From: CAZTZY01 sp964617765
Lineage (GTDB): Bacteria > Pseudomonadota > Gammaproteobacteria > Pseudomonadales > DT-91
Assembly (NCBI GenBank): GCA_964617765.1
Contig: CAZTZY010000024.1
Span: 1 to 31,412 of the forward strand
Length of the DNA: 31,412 bases
Direction: 5' to 3'
Below the pieces are notes generated by a model. That model made no database searches, was not told the DNA's origin, and saw only the letters and a list, made by a program, of their open reading frames with translations. Position numbers and translations under genes: made by a program. Of the stretch, positions 1 to 6,496 are shown in pieces (the stretch's first letter is position 1; each line of letters begins with the position of its first letter).

Positions 1-80
1 GGTGGCACGAAGTGCCGGAGGGGCCATTTCCGGTTTTACCCCTCTGTTGCGTTGCTAGCGCGACTTCTCGGCTTGCACTC
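1..80. repeat. Partial copy of a multi-hairpin intergenic palindromic repeat
   Basis: The stretch contains a GGCAC-GAA-GTGCC hairpin, then GGAGGGG, an AT-richer spacer and ACCCCTCT, followed by a TTGCG/CGCG-rich arm. The same order of blocks is seen at about 22200-22290, where the copy is longer. The left side is cut by the window edge. It lies just downstream of the last synthetase gene (nrpC), as expected of a REP/MITE-type intergenic repeat. The bases between about 80 and 142 show nothing I recognise. Confidence 0.6.
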
Positions 81-142
81 CTGCGTTGTCCTACTTCCTG
101 CATCCATACAGTTGGGCACCACAAAAAAACGGATGGCATTAT

Positions 143-2752
143 TCATTGCGGCCTGTTCCCATCTTGCCTGTTACCCAGAATATTAAGACATTGTTTTAGT
201 GCGGAAATAAAATGGGGATTCTTGGCGTCCAGCACGTCATCATGGGTTTGCCCGACAATAAAATGCTTCATTCTTCCGGTAATCAACGTATCACCAAACC
301 GGCGCTTATTTTCAAAACGCTCCTTGCTGCATAAAATTAATACCACTCCCTCATAGGGGTGTGGCAAGTAAGTGTTCATGGCGATATTCATGCCTATGAC
401 TACATGAGCCGTTGCCCCGAGTGCCTGTTCATCTGTGAGGTCGAGATCAATCTTGCCATCACGGATACGCGTTTCAAGGCCTTTTGCCAGAGCCTGGTAA
501 TCTTCCATTTTGAATTGGCGCAAGGATTGATACATCTCGCGTACCAGATCCCGTCGCTGTACCAAAGGGGTTTGTTTCAAGGTACGTAAAGGCGGGTCAA
601 ACAGGATAACAGGTGCTACCGATTCCCCAATACGTGTTAACTGCTTGGCCATTTCTAACGCAATGACACTGCCAGCACAGAGGCCGCTGATATAGTAGGG
701 GCCTTCAGGTTGTACGTTACGAATTTCCTGGATGTAATCAGCCGCCATGCCTTCAATATTCAGGCCGGGCTTTTCGCCGTGTTTCAGGCCACGAGCTCGA
801 ATGGCATACAAGGAATGGTTAGCGGATAGCAACTCGGAGAAATGCGGTGATACCATAGCGTGCCCATCACGGCCATGCACCAGGAACAGGCTATAAGGTT
901 TGTCGTGAATTTTTAAAGGTACCAGAAGTGAACTGTTAGTTGGCTGTTCTTCAGGAGTGCTGGATTTGCCCAGAAGAATTTGCTCTTCAAGATACAATGC
1001 AATATTGGCAATACTCGCATTGTTGTTAATCAGTTCCAGTGGAATATCCACCTGATAGTTTTTTTCCAGCAACATCACCAGATTCATTGCCAGAAGAGAA
1101 TTGCCGCCCTGCTCAAAAAAAGTTTTGTTTTTATCGACCAGTTCGGTTTTTAACAAGGATGAAAATATTAAGCCGACATTTTTCTCCATGGCAGTTTCGG
1201 GTGCATGGATTTCTGTAGCAGACAAGCTAATCTCATGCGTTTCAGGTAGCAGTTTCTTACGGTCAATCTTGCCGGTAGATGTCGTCGGGAAAGTTTCACG
1301 CAATATAAAATGCGTAGGAATCATGTAGCCGGGCAGCGTATTCATGAGTGCGCTGCGCAACTGGGTCGAACTGATAGAGGCAGTCTGGGTAAGGTAAAAA
1401 GCAATCAACACTTTATCAGATTCTTCATTGTCTTGATGGGCAATCACAATGGCTTCATCAATGTCCGGCAGGGCAATCAGGCAAGCTTCAATTTCGCCCA
1501 GCTCAATGGTTTGCCCGTTAATCTTTACGCGGAAATCATTGCGGCCGACATAATTCAAATTCCCATGGCTATCAAAAAAGCCGAGATCACCGGACCGGTA
1601 GTTGCGCTTGCCGTTAATCGACAGGCCGAATGCCTTGCTGCTCTGCTCGGGGAGATTCCAGTAACCTGTACTTAAAAAATCGCTTTCGAGAATGATTTCT
1701 CCGACTTCATCAATGGCGGCATTTTCACCCTGGGCATTGACTACATTGATGGACATGCCTTCTGCGGCAGGGCCAACGGGCAGTAAACCTTTGCTGTAGG
1801 TTTTGCTGGTGTCAATTTTATGTTGTGCTATCACGCTGGCCTCGGTGGCAGCAAGATGGTTAAAACAGATACACTCAGGCGTAAAAAAGGTTTTCAGTAA
1901 CGGTATGTCGCTGTTATAAACCGCTTCGCCGCCAAGATCGATAGCACGGATAGCGCTATAGACATGACCGGCATGCGTATTATTGAGCAAATGGCGAAAA
2001 ACACTGGGCACGGTATGCAACACAGTAATTTTTTCATCGTTCAACCATTGTTCCAGATCGGCAGAGCCGCGATTTTTCAAATCATAAAAACACACCGTCG
2101 CGCCCCGTAGAAGACCAGAAAAAATATCCATGTTCGAGGCGCTGAAATTCATCGAATATAACATCGACAAACGGTCATTGTGGGCAATGCCTAACGTAGT
2201 GGCGTAGGTATTGGCAAAATGCAGAACATTACGGTGATTCTGGCAAACACCTTTAGGGTTGCCGGTAGAGCCAGAGGTATAAAAAATGTAGGCGGCGCTA
2301 TCCGGGGTTAACTGCGGCTGGTGAGAGACAGCATCACTTACAGATATATCATCAATATTGATGATCAGTGTTTTTGGTAGAGTATTATTGATTACGGAGA
2401 AATTGGCAGAATCTGTTATTACACACCGTGGCTGGCAATCCTGGATAATGTATTGCAGGCGTTCGGCCGGTTCCTTGATATCAATTGGAACAAAGCAGGC
2501 GCCGGCATCTAACACGCCGATCATAGCGGCAACGGCAGCCTTGCCTTGATTAAGCAGCAAAACTACACGATCACCGACGGCAGTGTTATTGGCGAGCAGT
2601 GTATTGCTTATGCCGGCACTGTATTGCAGTAATTGGCTATAGGTGTAACTGCCATGATTGTCTTGAAGTGCTATATGTGCAGGATATTGTTGTGCCGTGA
2701 TGCGTATGGCTTCACCCACAGTTTGATTATATAAATCGGGTAATGTCTTCAT
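143..2752 (-). CDS. NrpC: stand-alone A-T-TE NRPS-like protein with a Cys-type thioesterase
   Basis: A three-domain protein of 869 aa. The adenylation domain (about 1-510) has A3 YTSGSTGNPKG near 158 and A10 TGKIDRK with the catalytic Lys near 495. The thiolation domain has its phosphopantetheine Ser at 552 in GGNSLLAM. The type I thioesterase (about 615-865) has C692 in GLCAGS, D719 and H837 in QTHDD. Two things are odd. The Asp that normally grips the amino acid alpha-amine is Ser (S204 in NFSASNMDIF), and A5 reads HLAATE instead of YGPTE. The thioesterase nucleophile is Cys, not Ser. From family knowledge, loss of that Asp points to an aryl, keto, hydroxy or fatty acid substrate; A-T-TE proteins include furanone and quinone synthetases acting on aryl-pyruvates. 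I chose the start at 2752, two bases after the upstream stop, because it begins a normal A-domain N-terminus. An ATG at 2785 would overlap the upstream gene by 31 bases. The domain calls are secure; the substrate is unknown. Confidence 0.9.
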   Translation of the reverse strand: MKTLPDLYNQTVGEAIRITAQQYPAHIALQDNHGSYTYSQLLQYSAGISNTLLANNTAVGDRVVLLLNQGKAAVAAMIGVLDAGACFVPIDIKEPAERLQYIIQDCQPRCVITDSANFSVINNTLPKTLIINIDDISVSDAVSHQPQLTPDSAAYIFYTSGSTGNPKGVCQNHRNVLHFANTYATTLGIAHNDRLSMLYSMNFSASNMDIFSGLLRGATVCFYDLKNRGSADLEQWLNDEKITVLHTVPSVFRHLLNNTHAGHVYSAIRAIDLGGEAVYNSDIPLLKTFFTPECICFNHLAATEASVIAQHKIDTSKTYSKGLLPVGPAAEGMSINVVNAQGENAAIDEVGEIILESDFLSTGYWNLPEQSSKAFGLSINGKRNYRSGDLGFFDSHGNLNYVGRNDFRVKINGQTIELGEIEACLIALPDIDEAIVIAHQDNEESDKVLIAFYLTQTASISSTQLRSALMNTLPGYMIPTHFILRETFPTTSTGKIDRKKLLPETHEISLSATEIHAPETAMEKNVGLIFSSLLKTELVDKNKTFFEQGGNSLLAMNLVMLLEKNYQVDIPLELINNNASIANIALYLEEQILLGKSSTPEEQPTNSSLLVPLKIHDKPYSLFLVHGRDGHAMVSPHFSELLSANHSLYAIRARGLKHGEKPGLNIEGMAADYIQEIRNVQPEGPYYISGLCAGSVIALEMAKQLTRIGESVAPVILFDPPLRTLKQTPLVQRRDLVREMYQSLRQFKMEDYQALAKGLETRIRDGKIDLDLTDEQALGATAHVVIGMNIAMNTYLPHPYEGVVLILCSKERFENKRRFGDTLITGRMKHFIVGQTHDDVLDAKNPHFISALKQCLNILGNRQDGNRPQ

Positions 2753-2754
2753 AA

Positions 2755-3960
2755 CTACAAGGTCTGGTTGGCGGCCACTTGCCATTGGCCATGAATTTTA
2801 TCGAGCACGGTAATATCGTCAGACACTTCATCGCTTTCGCGATTACTGCCGGTAAGGTTGATCATGACGCAGTGTTCTTTCGGTACGCGACCGGCACGTA
2901 CAGCTTTCATCAGGCCGGCCACAGCGGCAGAGGCTGAAAAACAGATATCAATGCCTTCCAGTTCTTTCACCAGTTTCTGGGCCTCACGGATTTCCGCTTC
3001 TGAAACGTCGGTAAAATCACCGGCACTTTCCTGTACTATTTTGCGCATATACGGATATACCCGTGAAGGGTCACCGCGTAATATGGCCTTGGCAATGCCC
3101 ACCGGGTTAAGCACGATATGTTCATCCGTAATGATGTCGGCATTGGCGCGCCAGGCATTGACCAGGGGTGCACAGGTTTCCTGTTGTACGCACAGTAAAT
3201 GCGGTAGCTGGCTGATGTGGCCAATCGCCAATAGCTCTTTTGCGCCCTTATAAGTGCCATACACGCCCATCGCGCTGGAAACTGCCTGTACATACCAGTC
3301 AATCGGCTCCGGTATCTGGTCGGTAGCTTCAAAAAAAGCCAGCTTCAAGCCTTCGCGGCGGCCTACGTTAAAAAATCCGCGCTCACTGGTGTGCTCATGT
3401 TCCTTGGCAAAGTTGGCAGCACAATCAAACGCTTCAACAAAGGTGCCATCCCGCAATACATAATGGTGGATTTGCGGGTTGGTGGCATAGTTTACGCGGT
3501 TGCGGAATTCCGAGCCGGTGAATAGCGACATTTTTAAATCGGGGATGTTGGTCATCAGCTGGGCATAAGCGGTAGAACTGTTGCCGGTGGATGAAGTACA
3601 AAAATGTTTTACCCCGCTTTCAAACAGGTAAGGCAATGATACTGCCGCCATGCGATATTTGGTGGTGCCGGTCGGCAGCGTGGTTTCATTTTTCAGGTAC
3701 AGTTTTTTCATGCCCAACAATTCACCCAGTTTTTTGGCGTGCACGGTGGGAGTGTAAACGGCATCTTTCGGTAACAGGTTTTTATCCTTCACCGGGATCA
3801 GATCATAAAAACGGATATAGGGATTGGTAGATTCATGCAATTCCGCCTTGGCAAGATCAAACTCGACTTCGGTCATCTGGTTGCATTTTTCGCAAAACGG
3901 GCTGTAGGGTTTGGTTTGTACAGCACCGCAGTTACTGCAAACCAGTGAAAATTGACCCAT
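2755..3960 (-). CDS. Threonine-synthase-like PLP-dependent enzyme with N-terminal zinc ribbon
   Basis: A 401-aa fold-type II PLP enzyme. The N-terminus has a four-Cys zinc ribbon (C8, C11, C23, C26), as found in some threonine and cysteate synthases. K101 in TGTTKYRMA is the likely Schiff-base lysine. SSTGNSS (about 123-129) matches the phosphate and substrate loop, and INLTGSN lies near the C-terminus. The context around the lysine, TTKYR, differs from the SFKDR usual in housekeeping threonine synthase, so a changed reaction is likely. Possible roles are beta- or gamma-replacement or elimination on a phosphorylated or acylated hydroxy amino acid, making a building block for the synthetases. 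It lies 14 bases behind the FAD oxidoreductase and 2 bases ahead of nrpC, so all three are probably one transcript. The fold is secure, and a biosynthetic role is inferred from context. Confidence 0.82.
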   Translation of the reverse strand: MGQFSLVCSNCGAVQTKPYSPFCEKCNQMTEVEFDLAKAELHESTNPYIRFYDLIPVKDKNLLPKDAVYTPTVHAKKLGELLGMKKLYLKNETTLPTGTTKYRMAAVSLPYLFESGVKHFCTSSTGNSSTAYAQLMTNIPDLKMSLFTGSEFRNRVNYATNPQIHHYVLRDGTFVEAFDCAANFAKEHEHTSERGFFNVGRREGLKLAFFEATDQIPEPIDWYVQAVSSAMGVYGTYKGAKELLAIGHISQLPHLLCVQQETCAPLVNAWRANADIITDEHIVLNPVGIAKAILRGDPSRVYPYMRKIVQESAGDFTDVSEAEIREAQKLVKELEGIDICFSASAAVAGLMKAVRAGRVPKEHCVMINLTGSNRESDEVSDDITVLDKIHGQWQVAANQTL

Positions 3961-3968
3961 GTTATAAA

Positions 3969-3973
3969 TCCTT
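3969..3973 (-). promoter_or_regulatory. Ribosome binding site of the PLP enzyme gene
   Basis: AAGGA on the minus strand lies 8 bases before the ATG at 3960. It overlaps the stop codon region of the preceding FAD oxidoreductase gene (stop 3975-3977), which supports the chosen start and translational linkage. Confidence 0.65.
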
Positions 3974-3974
3974 G

Positions 3975-5099
3975 TTAATTTGGTAAAAAACGAGCGGGCG
4001 AAATAAATGCACAGGCCCGGTCATCAGTCTCATTGACCAGTAATTTTACTATGGTATTCGCCATACTTGCACTCCACAACATGCCTTTTGAGCCTCCGCC
4101 AGTAGCAATAAACAGGTTATGGTACGGTTTCAGCCTGCCGACAATGGGCAAGCCATCAGGCGTACCCGGGCGCATGGCAGCAAAATGGCCTTTTATCGGA
4201 TAATTGCGGATGCCCGGCACCAGCATGGCGGCATTATCGAGCATGTGGTCGGCGCTGGCGGTAGAGATGGAAAAGTCAAAACCGATATCCTCACGCGTGC
4301 CGCCGAGCCAATACAGGTTGTCCTTGTATTGGTACAGGCCATCCTTGTCGCAGGTAATGTCAAAGGCAAAAGGCTTGTCGCTGATTTCCAGTAGCAGTAA
4401 TTCGCCCTTCACAGGTTTCACTGGTACATCAAGACCAAGCGGTTGTAGTAAATCGCGCGCACGCGCGCCGTTGGTAACAATCACGCAGTTTGCAGAAAAA
4501 CGGTGACCACTACTGCAGGCCATAGTATAACTTCCCGATTTTTCCGACAGAGAAGTCACAGAATCATGGACAACATTGGCGCTCAGGGCTTGCGCAGCTA
4601 ACAATATCGCTTGGGTATAAAGTTCGGCATCAACCGTTGCATTGCCCCGGGTATATAATCCCGCTACGGCATGGCGGGTGAGGCGAGTATCTTCTGCAGA
4701 AATTTCTGCGGGGTTTAGCCAGTGTGCCGAAAAGCCATGGTGTGTATCGTAAAGGGTTTTATTGTCGACCAGTTGTTGTTTTTCTGTTTCATTGAAGGCG
4801 AGCAATATACGTTCAATGATACGGCCATCAAAATTGATACCTGATAAGCGCTGGATGTTATCCCAATGGGCAAGGTGTAGCTGATAGGCCTGCATGCTGA
4901 AATCTTCCATTACCCCGGGAATGCCGGGGCCATGTAACGGATTAATGCCGCCAGGATTAATGTGTGAGGCCATATTGGCTTCATTATTGGTGATAATAGT
5001 CGCCAATATACCCTGTTGGGCCAGCAGGTAGGCCGTCCATGCGCCGGTAATGCCGCCGCCTATGATGTAGGGTTGTGAATGATTATTGTCTAACATCAT
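3975..5099 (-). CDS. FAD-dependent amino acid/amine oxidoreductase of the DAO family (ThiO/DadA-like)
   Basis: A 374-aa flavoprotein. The N-terminal Rossmann motif is GGGITG (G14, G16, G19), followed by an Ala/Ser-His-INPGGINP segment. The C-terminal part holds RPGTPDGLPIVG (about 307-320) and ATGGGSKG (about 331), the usual second FAD-binding part of the DAO family. Members oxidise glycine, sarcosine, D-amino acids or secondary amines to imines, which hydrolyse to keto or deaminated products. Two ATGs sit side by side at the start, with AGAGAAG just upstream. Placement between the synthetases and next to a PLP enzyme suggests it makes or trims a precursor. An alternative is oxidation of a carrier-bound or released intermediate. 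A diverged copy of its first 60 codons lies at 6139-6333. The family is clear; the substrate is not. Confidence 0.85.
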   Translation of the reverse strand: MMLDNNHSQPYIIGGGITGAWTAYLLAQQGILATIITNNEANMASHINPGGINPLHGPGIPGVMEDFSMQAYQLHLAHWDNIQRLSGINFDGRIIERILLAFNETEKQQLVDNKTLYDTHHGFSAHWLNPAEISAEDTRLTRHAVAGLYTRGNATVDAELYTQAILLAAQALSANVVHDSVTSLSEKSGSYTMACSSGHRFSANCVIVTNGARARDLLQPLGLDVPVKPVKGELLLLEISDKPFAFDITCDKDGLYQYKDNLYWLGGTREDIGFDFSISTASADHMLDNAAMLVPGIRNYPIKGHFAAMRPGTPDGLPIVGRLKPYHNLFIATGGGSKGMLWSASMANTIVKLLVNETDDRACAFISPARFLPN

Positions 5100-5172
5100 G
5101 ATTCTTCTCTATGAAAATATTTATAATGTCAGGTGAATCAATCTCGGCTTCTAAAATTTGGAAAATCAAAAT

Positions 5173-5979
5173 TTACTTCTCCTGTATTCTGGTTTTAAAA
5201 AACGTATCGACCTGGGAAATGAGTTCCTGCCATTGCGGAACCACATCACCACGAAACAAAACTGCTATTGAAATTTTTTGGTAATATTGAAAGGTTGTAT
5301 AACAATCAAGATCAACGGGTTTATGCTGAGTTCGTAAATATCTTTTATCTTCGCAGATTAAAACTACCGGTTTACCTTGTGGACTTTTAGCGCCATCAGG
5401 ATCAGCAACATACGTAGTCGACAAATAAAACTGCCGCGTTTTATCTAACTCTCTGCCATATTTTTTAAAGCCTGGCAGATCACTCTGCACCTCCGTATCA
5501 CACCAAAATATTTTATTTTTCTGGCTGACTTCAGATTTGCAAATATGTTTATCCCATAATTCTCTGGAATCATTTCCGTCCTTGTAATGATTAACATCAG
5601 AAAAATCTACAAGAATTCTGACCTCTGAATACTTACTGGTATCCTCACCTGTATTTCCTCTGGCAGCTATAGGTATTAGCCCAGGCCAAAACCATCGCAT
5701 TTCAACTGAACTATCATCCAGTGAATTAAGGTCTAGCCCATCTACAGTAAAAACAGCCTTACCAAAATCATAACTGACATACTTTTTCCCATCTTTTTCA
5801 AAGGTACTGTATTTCACATTTGGTTTTGCATTATCGGCATTTTTTTTATTGTGCTCAGTTTCTTTGTTTTCATCGCAACCCGTCGTAAAGATACACAGGA
5901 ACAATATCACTAAAGCGCGAGTAATTTGTTGGAAATAATTAAAGAGGGAGTATGACTTTAGCGATTTAATTTTCTTCAT
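5173..5979 (-). CDS. Putative lipoprotein of unknown function
   Basis: A 268-aa protein. Its N-terminus is basic, then a hydrophobic stretch (about 22-33) ends in the lipobox FTTGC, giving a predicted lipidated Cys near 35. A charged, Asn/Lys-rich low-complexity linker follows (about 36-53). The mature part has several Cys residues that could form disulphides in the periplasm, for example in HICKSE, WCDTE, LICED and LDCYT. I do not recognise the family. An AAGGA lies 6 bases before the ATG. The gene is visibly richer in A/T than the synthetase genes around it. It sits between the complete FAD oxidoreductase gene and its broken copy, beside hairpin repeats, so it may have arrived separately. 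A role in the pathway is not supported by anything but position. Confidence 0.75.
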   Translation of the reverse strand: MKKIKSLKSYSLFNYFQQITRALVILFLCIFTTGCDENKETEHNKKNADNAKPNVKYSTFEKDGKKYVSYDFGKAVFTVDGLDLNSLDDSSVEMRWFWPGLIPIAARGNTGEDTSKYSEVRILVDFSDVNHYKDGNDSRELWDKHICKSEVSQKNKIFWCDTEVQSDLPGFKKYGRELDKTRQFYLSTTYVADPDGAKSPQGKPVVLICEDKRYLRTQHKPVDLDCYTTFQYYQKISIAVLFRGDVVPQWQELISQVDTFFKTRIQEK

Positions 5980-5985
5980 TGTTTA

Positions 5986-5990
5986 TCCTT
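5986..5990 (-). promoter_or_regulatory. Ribosome binding site of the lipoprotein gene
   Basis: AAGGA on the minus strand lies 6 bases before the ATG at 5979 and fixes that start. Confidence 0.6.
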
Positions 5991-6029
5991 TATATTCACC
6001 AAAAGATTCCATATTGGTATAACAGACAT

Positions 6030-6137
6030 TTGTAGAAGCGCGGCATGCTGTGCCCCTACGATCACATCGAAGGGTGCAATAAATTGCGCCCCTACAGTTT
6101 CCGGGATGAATCTGTAGGGGCTTGATTCATCAAGCCC
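6030..6137. repeat. Cluster of three REP-like hairpins sharing a GTAGGGGC/GCCCCTAC border
   Basis: Three short inverted repeats follow each other. The first is about GCGCGGC-AT-GCTGTGC (6037-6052). The second is GGGTGCAAT-AA-ATTGCGCCC (6070-6089). The third is GGGCTTGAT-TC-ATCAAGCCC (6117-6136), a perfect 9-base stem. Each touches a TGTAGGGGC or GCCCCTAC border, so they look like variants of one dispersed palindromic unit. The right end touches the stop codon of the truncated oxidoreductase copy. This block fills the gap between the lipoprotein gene and that pseudogene. Confidence 0.7.
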
Positions 6138-6138
6138 G

Positions 6139-6333
6139 TTAATTATCATGTACTACTTCCATCACGCCAGGAATGCCTAGACCGTGCAGCGGGTTAATAC
6201 CGCCGGGATTGATGTGTGATGCCATATTGGCTTCGTTATTGCCAATGATGGTGGCCTTGATGCATTGTTGTGCCAGCAGGTAGGCTGTCCATGCCCCTGT
6301 GATGCCGACGCCTAAGATGATTGTGTTAGTCAT
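6139..6333 (-). pseudogene. Truncated 5' copy of the DAO-family oxidoreductase gene
   Basis: This reading frame of 64 codons matches the first about 60 codons of the gene at 3975-5099. By eye, 48 of 55 aligned residues are identical, from the GxGITG Rossmann motif to GIPGVME. It then leaves the similarity, adds VVHDN and stops where the hairpin block begins. The DNA is only about 78 percent identical over 150 compared bases, so most differences are silent. It keeps a good ribosome site (AAAGG before the ATG), so a short peptide could still be made. Without the substrate domain and second FAD part it cannot be a working oxidoreductase. Confidence 0.85.
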
Positions 6334-6496
6334 TTTTTACCTTTCATAAAATATTGTACATTTAATTATTTTAGCCTGGAAAATTTGAAGCCTGCTCTTT
6401 TTGTCTGGGTTAGTGCTATAAATCTGCCGATCAATAATACCAAAATTTTGGAAACAATCATGTTCTGACTTGTAAATGATCCACAATGAAAAACCA
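6334..6496. other. AT-rich intergenic stretch with a 12-base perfect palindrome
   Basis: This gap separates the acyltransferase stop from the oxidoreductase fragment. It is AT-rich and contains the perfect palindrome CCAAAATTTTGG at 6440-6451, a possible operator or short hairpin. I find no convincing sigma-70 promoter pair. Confidence 0.35.

Noticed and set aside
12..356. A 114-codon plus-strand frame at the left edge
   Set aside because: It runs through the palindromic repeat and then antisense to the NrpC thioesterase. There is no sign of a real gene.
2752..2785. A longer NrpC start at 2785
   Set aside because: It would overlap the PLP gene by 31 bases and add an unconserved MASGRQPDLVV lead. 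The ATG at 2752 begins a normal A-domain N-terminus two bases after the upstream stop. Not fully excluded.
6030..6137. CRISPR array
   Set aside because: The repeated units are self-complementary hairpins that differ in sequence and spacing, with no constant repeats or unique spacers of even length and no cas genes.
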